Assembly: GCF_032854445.1 (NCBI RefSeq)
Contig: NC_088301.1
Location: 44,761,116 to 44,825,115 of the forward strand
Length of the DNA stretch: 64,000 nucleotides
Source: Liolophura sinensis
Lineage: Eukaryota > Mollusca > Polyplacophora > Chitonida > Chitonidae
Reading direction: 5' to 3'
Shown here: in pieces, positions 1 through 13,500 of the stretch
How the letters are laid out: every line of letters begins with the position of its first letter
How positions within the stretch are numbered: the stretch's first letter is position 1
Notes under the pieces: generated by a model
What the model saw: the letters and a program-made list of their open reading frames with translations, nothing else
What the model was told of the DNA's origin: nothing
The model's database searches: none
Translations under genes and position numbers: made by a program

Positions 1-3000
1 GTGTTTTAAACGCATACATGTATGTCTAGAAGCTTTCATCATGAGTATACAGTATACAATATGTGTGATTGGATAGCAATATTGCTGAAGTGCTCCGGAA
101 TGCATAGAATTTGACATTGCATCTGTTAATTGTTAATTGTGACTGAGAGACAATTTTGTTGCTGTGCACCAAAGACCAGGTTGAGGTTTTTTTTTCAAGA
201 TTTTTCTGTTACCTCTGAGTCTGCGACTGAATGTATCAGTACATGTTTTTCCTTACTTAATTCATGACTAGATTTTTTCAGAAAATCTCTTGCTTCATTA
301 TGGTTAACAGATTAATTATTGAACATGATGGAGCTCTTGGGAAACAGTGTGCACTAAGCAGCAGAAAACTGTGCTGCTGGCAGTTGCCCTGATTCTGGAA
401 CATAGAGTTTATGTGTTCTCTAATGGAACAAGGACAGGTGTACTGACAGGTTAATGAATTGATCCTGCCTGAATACCTGGTATACAGTAAATTACCTAAA
501 GTTTTGCCCAAAAAGTGCATTTTGAATAGCCAATTATTGGGGCAAAATATTACTTTTCGAGCTGAAACTTACAATTTTAGGTCATTTACCATATTAAATG
601 ACTTTAACATGTATGTCTTGTGCATTATTTCTAAATTCTTTCTAGGATGATTACGTTGCAAATTGTTCTCGTGACTAGTTAAATTTTATCCTGATAGTTC
701 TTCAGAGTATTTTGTTCAAATTGTATTGTGACAGCTTTATGTAAGGCATGTATACATGTTGATGAAGTAACAGCAAATGCCATTGCTGTATTTAGTCTTG
801 CTTAAGATTCATTTACAAACATAGCAGTTGCCCTCAATACTATTAAAATTTCATGTACAGGTGTCTAGGTACTGAACTAGTTCGCTACAGCGTCTGTCTA
901 GGAGCTGAACTAGTTGCTAGAGCGTCAATCTAGGTGCTGAACTAGCTGCTAGAGCGTCTATCTAGGTGCTGAACTAGTTGCTAGAGCATCAATCTAGGTG
1001 CTGAACTAGTTGCTAGAGCGTCTATCTAGGTGCTGAACTAGTTGCTAGAGCGTCTATCTAGGTGCTGAACTAGCTGCTAGAGCACATATAGTCTGCTAAA
1101 CAGGTTACTACATGTAAAGTACTTATGTATTAGCTACATGTAATTAATATATGATATGATATTTCATATGATGTAAACACAGGATAATCCAGGATAAATA
1201 TATACAAAAAAAATAATTTTCAGCAAACACAATCCTTATATCTGATTGCAATTCAGTATCTCCTATCTCTTTAGAACTACCTTTCTTGAGTCAGTTGTAC
1301 AGAGTAAAGACATTATTTACTTGACAGGGCTGTGAATCTATGGATGAGTGTGTGAGGGAGAGCACTATCTTTTTTTAAATAGAGCCATAAGTCTCACCCT
1401 CAACCACCATCCCAACTTTTGAAATTTGTTTCACTGCTCCAGCTTTATTGGACATTTATTGTATGATGTCCTGGTGAAAAGTAAAATACACACATGTGCA
1501 TGCAACAAGTTTGTGAAATTTCATAGAACATAATTTAATAAAGTCATATTAACCTTATTAAAAAATTAAATTAATACATGTATGATGGTTTACCGATAAA
1601 ACTTTGGTTGTCAAACATTTCTTTCCTTTAAGTTCTTAGAGAGCACCATTTTGTTATGAATTTCATGAAAAATCCTTTACACATGGTTTGCAAGTTTAGG
1701 ATGAGAATCTTCAATTTTTTTCCAAGTACATGTATAGACTGTATAGGTTAACCATTGCATGAAAGCTACGATCTATATTTGTGGAGATCGCTTTGACCTA
1801 CGCAATCACCTGTATGAATATATGCCCATACATGGTATAGAGAAAGCATAGCAAAAACGTGGGGAACATATTTACCGAGGGTTGAGTAAAGGAATTACTT
1901 TGCATGGCTTTGTGTACACATGTGCCAATCATTCATTGACTGTAGTTGCACACCTACGCAGGCCTGTTGGCACTTTTAGGTGAATGTAGTTACTTGTATA
2001 TTTCAATAAGGAGTCCATTACCCCCAGTGAATCACTAGATGACCTATGCCTTATGTATATTTATGGACTAATCTTTTACAATAAATGTATGTAGTTTTGT
2101 ATGGTATATCAGTAGTAGTCACACATGGCTAAACTCAGACTTCTCTTATTCATGTAGAAATAATAAGGCACTCCTTTACATGTACATGCACTTGTTTTGT
2201 CATTTCTCCCCACATGACCCAGTTTTTGGACTTTTATATTAACAGAGTTGGAATCTGTCCAACTTTGGGGTTCTAGAATATGTTGTTGGAAATTTTTTGA
2301 GGCGGGAGACAATAAATGAATTAACTTTTTGGAATACTTACAGAATACATTGGCCTGTAGTGATGTAAATCCTTAATCTCCTCCCCCTATTTTTATATAT
2401 ATACATATCTCATCAGCTGAAAGCTGACATTTCAACATTACTTATTCCCAAAACAAAATTCCCATTCAGTAACTTATAAAATAATGTTGTTTACATCTTA
2501 GAAAAAAGTCAAGGTCATCAGTTTTAAGTCATGTTGAAAATTTCAAATACTATTTAGGTCCAAAAAAAAAATAAAAAAAATAGTGGATATTGCACAAAGA
2601 TTGAATACTATAACTATTGTTCGAGTGAAAAGTGTAAGATTATGAGTTATCGTTTCTGCCTTATCATCATATAAACAATGTTTATAGCTGTATTCAGAGA
2701 TTTTGTGTTTTGTGATCCCACCAAGCTGAGATTGGGACCTCATGAAGCAAATTGTTTATTTTTTGATGTCATGGCATTTCAGTGTGAAATATCAACATGT
2801 AATCATAAAAGTTATGTCTAACATGTTAAGTAATATCTTTATCAGTGAAAGAATCCTGATATTTCACCTATATATAAATAATAGGTAGAAGTACATTCAT
2901 CTCAGTTGCACTTTCATAGTAACTGTCAGCTCCTGTGTTACAGGCAAGCTTATAATGTGGCGCACAAATAATATTATCAGTATTTCAATAAAATCACTAT

Positions 3001-3479
3001 GAAGATGTTCATGATTGTACATTCTCAGAATTTCCTGGGCTTAGCTCTGTTTTTAGGCAGAAAGAACTTGTATAACACTATCCTCTCTGTTACACAACTA
3101 GAATAGCACTTCACTGAGCTTCCATTACTATCTTACCAGCTGCCTGGTAGCAATTAAAACTTGAAAATCCTGTAGTCATGAGTTACATGTATGTGTAAAT
3201 ACCTGTATACATGTAAATTAAATATTCATGTACATAAAGATCCAAGGAAATGAAATACGCACATACAGGGACATATTGTCTGTGCTTAGGTGAAATACAT
3301 GATAAAAAGGATGATGTACATGTAGCGTTGCATCCCAGGGGTAACATGTGCCATGTGAGAGTGGTAATTGCTGTTGATTGATGCCAATATCAATATCGTG
3401 TCTCTAACTTCACAGGTGTTAATAAATCTGACTATTTGTTAATTGAACACTCCCTTATCTCTATGACATCTCTCTGCAG
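1..3479. other. Upstream intron or flank of the PDZ-ROCO-death gene
   Basis: AT-rich, with many tacatgta motifs and one minisatellite (863-1082). I looked for the missing first half of PDZ1 on the plus strand and did not find an exon that ends in phase 0 with a GLGF-like loop. Confidence 0.5.
863..1082. repeat. 32-bp minisatellite, about 7 copies
   Basis: Unit ctaggtgctgaactagttgc followed by tagagcgtctat. Copies differ by a few substitutions (gcgtctat/gcatcaat, agttgc/agctgc). The first copy is the most diverged. Confidence 0.9.
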
Positions 3480-4589
3480 GACTCATCAAAAGAGCTGGAG
3501 TCAACCACTGTGGTGTACAAAATACAACCAGAGTGCACCATTCAAAATTCCAGTCTTCTTGCAAATTACGATCGCATTGTCAGTGTGGATGGAAAGCCAA
3601 TTGTAAACAGCACACAGAAGGAGGTGTATAGGCTGTTTGAGGTTCATACGAAGGACGCTATTGCTCTTGGCATTTGTCGTATTGTAAGATTGCCTTTTAT
3701 GAACTCACAAGCCACCAACAATAGAGTTGATGACAGACGACAGCAAGTGCCCTTAAGTCAGATTGCCACAAGCAACACAATCCAGAGGCATTTTTCTCGA
3801 GGAAGTTCAGACTCTGGCCGAGGGAGTTCTCCAAGAAGTGGCGACACAAACGGTTGCTTTGATTTTACCTCCACAAACTCATCAGTGAGGAGTTCTGGAC
3901 ATAGTCTGGACGATACCATTGCCAGCTCTAGTCAGACAGTGAGTGTAAAGAGGTCATCGTCAGGCAGTAGTACATGTAGTCAGGTGTGTAGCCAGTCTGG
4001 ACAAAGGAAAACGTTCTCTTGTAAACACCAAGACCAGTACCTTGACCAACCTGACAACCTTTCTGGCAGTGGCTCCTGTTCTTTGTGTATGTCACAGCAC
4101 ACTATTTGTGCACCATGTGTGACCTCATTTCCTCAGTGTGACTGGCATTGTGGTGGTGTGCATGGGAAGGACATTACAAACAGTGGCAGTTCAGTTCCGT
4201 TGGATTTTAGTCTCTCAGAGTTACACCTGTGGGCATCTCGTGAACGAACTCATTCCCTTCCTCTTCCCTCTGAGTTGGCTTCACCACACATAGATAGAAG
4301 CAGCACTTGTCAGTGTCAGTCCTACGACACCATTAATAACCTATCGTCAGGCATGGCCAAACAAACTACATGCAATAAACAAGCGTCTGTATCAAGTAGC
4401 TGTTCACCTAAAGTATTTGTAAAACATTCTAGAGAACAAAAAGGGAGTAACTCTGATTGCCTGAGTATTGCACAGCAGATTCTTAATCACCCAGAAAATG
4501 TCAAGTGGGACCCAAATACCAAAGTGGTTACCTTGGAGCGGAATAATAAGAAGACTCCTGGCATCACCTTCAAATTTAAACACCACAAG
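3480..4589 (+). CDS. Exon A: second half of PDZ1, Ser/Cys-rich linker, first strands of PDZ2
   Basis: The acceptor is ctctgcag just before 3480 and the donor is AAG|GTATGT at 4590; both ends are phase 0, giving 370 residues. The exon opens inside a PDZ (NYDRIVSVDGKPIVN is the usual 'GD.I..V.G' strand), so at least one 5' exon is missing. Residues 100-190 are Ser/Arg/Gly rich. Residues 191-228 hold a Cys/His cluster (CSLC, H, CAPC, C, C, H). PDZ2 starts near residue 342 (KVVTLERNNKKTPGITFKF). The open frame runs on into the intron to 4709 through a SINE fragment; the splice donor and PDZ continuity show that this extension is not coding. Confidence 0.85.
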
Positions 4590-7500
4590 GTATGTAGAGG
4601 CATAAACATTGAACAGGTATCTTTATTTAATAATGTTTTACATACTGTGTGGAATGCTTTGAGTTTTGCCAGGTTTCCTCTCACCATAATGGTGGTCACA
4701 GTTGTGTAAGTCTTGATTACGGACTAAAACACCAGTAAAATAAATAAATCTGTGCTATGTTGTTAGCAACAAATTTGAAGATGGTCATACACTTTTGTTC
4801 TTGCAGAGTAAAGGTATTCAACTTTTTCATGATTATTGTTCATATTATTTATTCATTTTTACATAAATCTATGTTTAACATTCATAGACCATGAAGTGAC
4901 ATTCCAGAGTCCAAGAGTAAGGGTTTTTGATTGGTTTTCTCCAGAAAACTTAAAGGCATTGATGAACATGCTTTAAAGATGTGTACTTATTTATTCTGAG
5001 AGGATTTATGATTTTTTTTATTTTCAGTCTTTGTAGGATTTAGATTTATCATGGTAAATGTTGATCAAACAGAAGGTTTTATGTTCGGGGCTGATTTCCT
5101 TGAAGTTTTCACTACTACGTATAAGGAGGCAGAATGGGCTTGATGAAGACCCTTAGAATAAACATCTTAATTTTGAGATTACATATATAGATTTTTTTTT
5201 CAAAATCAAGTTGTGGACTTGGTCAGTTTCTATACACATAGTCTCATATTAATTTTTGATGTTTTTGGTCAGTAAATTTCCATGCTATTAGCTGACATAT
5301 AAATACTGTTAAAACATACTAATTACTGCCTGAACATGTACATGTACACTTATAACTTATAAGTTAACCATGGGTTAACCCATGTACCCTTCTCAACACG
5401 AGGATAATGATTTTGTCCCTACAATATTTATCAAATGGAAGGCCAACCTTGCGCATATGTAAAGCTGAGCTGTGAAAAATCATGCTAGTCACTTCAGACA
5501 GCGCTGGTAAAGCGTGACATCACAGTGATCTCCCATGACTAACATCGCACAAAGAAAAATGACAGTTATTTAGCTGTGCAGGATATAGATTTAGCGTCAC
5601 AGAGAAAACTGATGTCAGCATGGGCAGCTGAATTACTGCGCAGGGTTTAAATCTCACATACCCCTACGTTTGGCGTGGCCTGCAGCATTTGTGCACCTTT
5701 TAACCTGTCTGGTCAGTCTGTGGCAATGGAGAATCATGGATGATGTAGGGACAAGATGTCATTTAAATTGACGAACTCATGGGCGAGTTTCCATTTTTCT
5801 CATAGCCCTTGTTTAAGTTTCACAGTTATAAATGGGGCTTAGTTAGGATTAACTATGTGTAGTACGTGTACCTTTATGCATGTCTATGTACATGCATATG
5901 TAATGTTGTGTGTTGTGGATGTTGTGTTGCAGAATAAAGATGGCACAGTGGATCTGTATAACTTAGTGGAGGAGGTGGATAAAGGTGGCCTTGCAGATGG
6001 GAAGTTGATGGTGGGAGACTGGATTCGATCAATTGATGGGAATCCTGTACATGGTAACCAGGTGCGTGTAATAAAACTTTAGCAGCTGTGTTTAAATTGT
6101 TTTTGGAGAGTACTTGTTGGTACATGTATCTTTTTGGAGTGTTTTTGGTGTATGGTGGTATAAACTCATGCTGTGTCTCCATTTATGCATATCCATTAGC
6201 ATTGTCATACAGTTTGCTTTTCGCATTTAATATCTTTTACATAGTTGGAAATGACCATAATTGAGAAAAAAATAGTTCACATTGACATTTCTGTACATGT
6301 AGATCGAACAGTTTAGTATGCTTATGGTTATACCTAAACACACAGAAATCTACTTCTATCAGAAAAACACTATTGTAGTGTTCAGTTATAAGTATGTGCA
6401 TGTTTGTACAGAGGCTTTTTGTATGTACTGGTCAATTTTATACTTGTAGACACAAAAAATAAGAGAGCTTTTGGACAAGCAGGCATCAGTAAGATTTGTC
6501 CTTCAGAGACCTGTTGACTTGAGAGGATGGAATATAAACAGAGATGGCAAATCCAGAAAACAATGTAACTATAATCCGTCTCCCTCAGCCCCAGGTGTGA
6601 ATGTCCATCGACAACTGGAATCCTCACCCCGCTGTAGTGTTTGCAGCCCTCAGAACCTTGTTACTGCTGTTAACCCAAGGCATGCAGATCCATCAAAGAT
6701 GCCACCAAAGATGGAGAGATATCTCAGCACAGTGTCCCACAGTAGTAATGCATCTGGGAGACGTCACTCTCCACACACGCCCCCAGTTTGCACCTGCTCA
6801 AACAATGTGTCCAGTAGTTACCTGCGTTCAGTAAGCACAGTATGTGAACCGCCCGACTGGATAAGCATTGCGAGGAACATGTCATCTATGGAGGAGTATG
6901 TCAAGTTCCCTTCATTGCAGCTTTTTATTGCTGGCAGTCATGCTTTAAAGATGACAGAACTATTATTTAATAGCAGTAATCAGCCAGTGTATGCAATGGG
7001 GAAAGAAAAGTTCCTCCACATTCGCTGTTATGTGTGTGAGGACGCATACGGAGTGACTAAACTGTATCTTCATGACGACTTGCCAGCGACAGAGAACGAT
7101 GTGCTAAATGGTGTGATATCTCAGTGCTTTGACACTCAAATAAGTGTTTGTGAAGATGACATTGAGCTGGATGTTTCTACCCAGGTTGGTTGTGGCCCAC
7201 AATCAAGATGCTACAGTCGATTGACATCGCGGAGTCAAAACTCAAATCCCTACTCAATAGCATTGGACGTCTATGTGGTAACAGACGAGAAGTTTTTCAC
7301 ACGGTGTTGCCATTTCATGTTTTCCAAAAACACTCTCTTTTTTATAACATTTGATGGTGCAAAAGTGTTGGAGAGCACAAGTGAAATGACAAAAATTGGT
7401 CAGATGGTGCATTCATCCCAGGCAGCATGTGGAGCTGATACTCCTCTTTTTCTGTATGGATTTTTGGATGGTGACAGTACAGAAAATGAAAGTCCCAAAG

Positions 7501-10500
7501 CTGATGAACTGAAAGCACTTTTTTATACAGATCATGGCCGCCAAATTTTGAGATACCCCAATGTGGCTATGCCTCTTTTCATAGTGCTTCAGCCTTCTGT
7601 AGGAGGTTCTGTGGACGACCAGGGTTATGAAGCAAGACAGCTCATTGGTCAGATTGTTTTGCACCAGGAGCACTTATCTGGTCATATGCACCTTGCCACT
7701 CTCTCAGTCATGTCGTGGGTTTTACAACAGCAGCGTGATGGACGCAATATCGCTCAGTTAGGAGAGCTGAGGGATACCATTATCTCCATTCTTCCAGAGA
7801 TCCAAGAGTGTCAGCTGACAAAAATCATCCATGAACTGCAAGTGTCTGGAATGATCAGACTCACAAGTAAGTTTATAGTAGAGCAACACAAAATATACAA
7901 GCCTACCAAATATCTTTATCCCACAACTGTACAATTATAGCAATTTTTGACCACTTCAGTGGTTTAATGGTTGGGTCATAGCAAAGCCTTTAAAAATGAT
8001 ACTTGTTCATGCTGTCCAAGTACATCGAATTGAGTACAGAATACATTACTCTGCAAATGATAAATCTTGTGCATGTACAGTACAAGTTCTGTGTGATATG
8101 TACAGTTGAGTGTGTACATGTACATGTACGTATGTACATGAACTGCCCACTAATTTTCCTTACTGGCGTGTCAGAACGTTAAATTTTAGATAAACAATTT
8201 TTACAGTAGACAGAGTAGAGATTTTCATGCTTTTCTTTTTGTTTATGTCAATTATGTCAAGGATCTGTTGTGTCTTACATGATAAAGCACTGAATTTATT
8301 ACGAACTTCATGTATTCAGTTGAGGTTTTCGATTCATGCAAAACAGTCACACAAGGTGAATGTTCCAGCGCCGATGAACTGTGTACTTATTAATTACCGA
8401 AAACTACAAAATTCATGACTTAAGTGTATTGTGTTTTAGAATGTTATTGAGAACTGGTTATAGAGACCATGATAACAGCTTGAGACATGAAATGATATAC
8501 ATATACTCACTGAGCATTGGTGTTAAACCCCAAGCATACATGTATAGCATACATGTAGCATTGAGCAATGCTTGTCCTGATAGTTACACGTGTACCTGTT
8601 GGTGAACAATTTAGTGAAATTATGGGTGATTTAATACTTTACATGAACATTTATGTTGAACATAACAACACAAGCATTACTAATAAAATTAACATCACAC
8701 ATGAATATTCTTTTTACTCTTCATACGCTGAGCGTCTGAGTTGGCATCCAATAACAGGGAAAGCAAAGTTAAAAGTAAATATTACTGCATGTATTGAGTT
8801 CAGGTTCCATTGTTGATGAGCTGTGCGCATATTAATTACTGTAAATTACAAAATTCACGACTTAAGGGATTGTGTATCAGAATGTTAAGGTAGATGTTAG
8901 GGGTGTTATCTCAAAATGTTCTGCATATATTGAGCTGATGTTTTGCACACGTGTAAGGCACAATGACACAAGCGGGGTGTTCCATTGTTGGCAGTGTATA
9001 TTAATTACCGTAAAATACCAAATTCACAACTTCATTACTTCACGTATTGAGCTGAAGTTTTACATTTATGTACACGTATCTCCTGCTGGAGAGCTCTTTG
9101 TTAGCCTTGGTACCAACTCTTAAGTTTATGTTTAACTGTTTTATTGACATATTTATACATGTATGTAGATTTTTTAGTCTAAATTATCAGTTGGGTTAAT
9201 CCAAAAAATAACTTTGTTCCAGGTTCAGAAAACAGCTGTAAGGGTGCTACAGAACAGCAGCTAGTGCTGCTGAAGCCCAGCTGCCTTCTCCAGTGCCTAC
9301 AGACTCTGTTGTCAGGGTTAGACAGGTTGTCTGCTAGCAGCAAGGCCAGTCCAAGAAAATCAACGACCGGGATTAAATTTCCCACAGCTGCAAGTGACAA
9401 AATGCTGAAGGCAGCCTTTCAGATATCTAACTGTTCCAGTATGACCTTTAATGAGATGATTTTATTCCTGGAAAAGTTTTTAGTTGTGCAAAATGTTTGG
9501 ATGGCCCCAGACACATATTTGCTGCCTTATTTCTGTCAGGAATCCCAGACCCCAGGGGAAAAGGCAGAGCATGAAAATGAGCTGGTGTTATATGTGGAAC
9601 TGGACAAAGTTATATCCACTGGTGTCTTCTTGAGGACTCTGAACAACCTGGCTAAACACTGCCAGGCCAGTGAACTGTCATCTTTAAGTCTATACTCTGC
9701 CTGTCTCACATTGGATGAATGGAACATTTCATGGCTACATTTGTGGAAAGATGATCTTATTAAAATCTCATTGAGGTAAGCTGAGCCTACACAGAGCATG
9801 ACCTACAGATTTGGGGAAAGAGGGCCTGTGGAGTCCCATAGTTGGGACATTTTGATTAAAAACTGCATATTGTGGGGAGGAAATGTAGGAGGAAACTGTG
9901 ATCTTTATGTGTACTTTACCGTTAACTGGTACTTACATAAACCTTATATTACCTTTATTAATGCATATTTAAGTTGACCAAAATCAAACACACACTCCTT
10001 CACCCAAATGAATGTCTGCACATCATTATTGTATATGTATACAGAATGCAGTACCTGTATTTTGTTGCATTTTTCTCTCTCAGTGTATGTACAGTATGTT
10101 GCTCTGCCACATGATTATTAATGCAACAGTTGTTCTGTGACAGATCCATCTTAATCTGATAACTATAGCTGAGACCACATACCTGTACCTGTTAAATGTC
10201 TAAGCAATGGCATGTCCTTCATTATGGTGGCAACACAGGTACCTGTCTATGTATGTATAGGGAATATCATTCAGATACAGTGCAAGTGATCAGTAATGTT
10301 CGTGATAAATTTTATTGGTTCATTTGAATTGACCCATTTTTGTAAGATTTTTTGAACTGGGAGATAGAGACATCACCTGATATAATTTTATCAGAAATAC
10401 GGGAGGCAACATTACACAACAGAGTTAAGAATAAAAAACCGCAAGTCACTGTTATTTAAGTACATGTACGTGGGTTAGATCTGCATGTGGATACATGTAT

Positions 10501-13500
10501 GTGCATGCCTGCTGTTCACAATATTACTTGTGCATTCATTCTCAGTGTATCCATAAGGAAATGCTCAACAAACAGTGCATTGAATTTATTTATTTATTTG
10601 ATTGGTGTTTTACGCCATACTTAAGAATATTTCACTTATACGATGGCGGTCAGCATTATGGTGGGTGGAAACTGGGCAGAGCCCTGGGGAAACCTACGAC
10701 CATCCGCAGGTTGCTGGCAGACCTTCCCACGTATGGCCGGAGAGGAAGCCAGCATGAGCTGGACTTGAACTCACAGTGACTGCATTGGTGAAAGACTCCT
10801 GGGTCATTACGCTGTGCTAGCGCGCTAACCAACTGAGCCACGGAGACCCCAACACTGCATTGAAACCATCATTATAATATACATGTACACATAAATTAAT
10901 CTATCCTAATCCTTAAAGAATAAAACAGGTGTCTAGCATATATGCCGATATTGGCATTTACCTGTACACAGATACTGTATATTTCTCGCAAATCATTAAA
11001 GCATTTTTGGTACTCAGCATTGACAGGTTAGAGCAAGGAAATAGGATTGGTTGGCCCAGGTTAGTATAATGTGACTGGATGGCATGACACTTCAGTGGTG
11101 GCAGCACTTGCCCTGTCACGAGATGACGTATTATATTTACACACACTACTAGACCCTTCATCGTCATATAACTGAAGTACATTTTTTATTCAAAAAAAAA
11201 AAAAAAAAATTCAATGTTGTGACTTTTGCAGACTCATTGATAGTAAAATAAATAAAAAAAGGAAAAACAAATGTAAATTAGTGTACATACAAAAAATAAC
11301 GATACATTTAGGTGCTAAATTGCAGACCATTGTAATAATAATATTAGTGGGGTTAAGGAGGAGGCTCATTGGCTGAATGTTAGGATGCAAGCACAGCAGA
11401 ATGACTGCTGAGTCTCTCACCAGTACTTTAAAGTGAAAGACAGCACCTGGCAAATGTTTACGTCCACTGAATGACTACCAAAGTATCTTAATCTGTCATT
11501 AAATATTTTCTTAGATTTTTTCAACTCAGTAAAAGTTTAGTGAAACTTCGTCTTGACACAGCTTTAGTACGTCTCCATTATTGAGGGCAAGATGACATAA
11601 TGTTTACTCTAGCTCTCTAATGTCAGGTATTGTGAAGGTAAAGTTGTGGACTTCGACGATAAATACCCAAGTGATAAATAGAGTTTTCGCAGAAATTGGA
11701 CGTACTGGAAGAATATTTCAGCAGGCCTACTATATCATTTACAGGGTACTCCAGCCACCGTGTTTCAGTAAACTAGCTTCAGATGCACAGCCACGGTATT
11801 CCTGGTTTAGGTTGTAGCCTCCGGAGGGGTTGTGCTGGTGATTTTGATCCCAGTTAAATGTTTACAAATTTACAATGGGATTGTTGTACAACTAGATTCA
11901 TCCCCAATCCTGGAACAAATTGAAATAAGTCTAAGTTACCACTTACACTTCAATTTGTAGCAGTGGCTTCTAAGATTAGATGAGTGCTGACGTAGTTATC
12001 CCAGACGTCGGAGAAACCACCTTCGCTTGAACACAGTGTTTCAGAAAAACAGAAAAAAAAAAATCCCTTGTATGAAAGAAATATGAGGGAGCAAAATTTA
12101 TTTTCTTCAGTTTTAATAAATTCAGAAAAAAAAATTATATCATATCAGATTTTAATTACTTTGTCTGGTGAGATGCCTTCCTCATATTCCCATAAACTTT
12201 CAGCATTCCTAACAAATTTTGCAGTGACTCTAATATTTGTTATATAGAGACTGCTTACTAAATGCTAAAATGAACAACAAGAAATGGGGAGACGAATGTG
12301 GTTTGGGCCGAGACGGTATGCTGCTGTGTGACATAATTTGTTATATTATGGCCCTTTGGCTACACGTAACTATAGCGTTGTGAATGATCTCAAATTATGT
12401 CTTATGCTTTAGGTTTGTGTCATGACGTCACTTCAGAGAGTGAATGGTAAAGACTAAGTCACAGCTTATGCTGCCCAATCTGATATCAACGTGTTTGATT
12501 AGATAAAGTTATTAAGATGGCTGCCTCAATTCACACCAGCCATTATGTCCCCAGCCTGACCATAATACTTTTTTTACAAGTGAGTGCAATATCAAACACC
12601 AGTCTCATCATATGAAATAAATAGCAGTATTAGGAGAAATTTAGTTTTCTATTTTTCTTTTCTTTTTTTTTTTGCAATGTGTATAGGTCTACCAAGGTAA
12701 ATTTGCCAAGTACACCTCCACTGGGCTTTGTGAACAACGTAGTTGAGGTTTTTCAGAGCACTCTTCCAAACTCTGTGCAGTTTCACTTGTGTGTCCCCTG
12801 CCCCCTAGGGGAAGATTGCCAGACTGACAAGGGGAGACAACCCCACCTCGTGGATATCCAGCAGGGCCCAAACTTTTGTGGCAATGTGAGAGTAGACAAC
12901 AAGAAAACTGTAAAGATGTGGGTCTCTACTCTGTCAACAAAGGTCAGTAATAAGACATGTAAAAGTTTTATCCATAGTCATTCAACCTTAGTGATGGATC
13001 TGTTGAATCTTAACTTAAGGTTTCCCAGTGAGATAAAATTGTTTCCTAAGGCCAAGAACTGAAGCCACAAAACTGACCTAGAATTTACTAAAGTCTATAA
13101 CATGACAGCTGATTATTTCACAGATCTATAACCTGTAGGGTTTCAGGTCAGTGTTACCCTTAATACAGGGAAAGCAATCTAACTTTCAAACCTGAGGTGA
13201 AAGTAGTCCTCACCTTAAGTAAAAAATCTAATGTGTATATTATACCTTTAATGTAACTACAAGTTCAAAATGTGGACGTTAAGATATGTAACAGGAGCTT
13301 TGTTAAATGATATCCACTTGATTTATGCACTTTAAACAAGATTTTGTGTTAACTAAATTGTTTACCTTTTACTTTACGTGCATTTCAATATAGCAATCCA
13401 AGCTGAGTTGCCAGGGCAATGAAGATCCCCCAGAAGATCCTCCCAGTCCTCAAGAGAAAAAATTTGATTTGTCGATGCCTGTACTTCTCCTTCCCTACAG

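Noticed and set aside
10495-10841. Frames on both strands around 10.5-10.8 kb
   Set aside because: They are translations of the SINE, which has no protein.
10801-10850. Possible tRNA gene (A and B box motifs on the minus strand)
   Set aside because: The cloverleaf is not closed and the sequence continues into the SINE core and tail, with target-site duplications; it is a SINE head.
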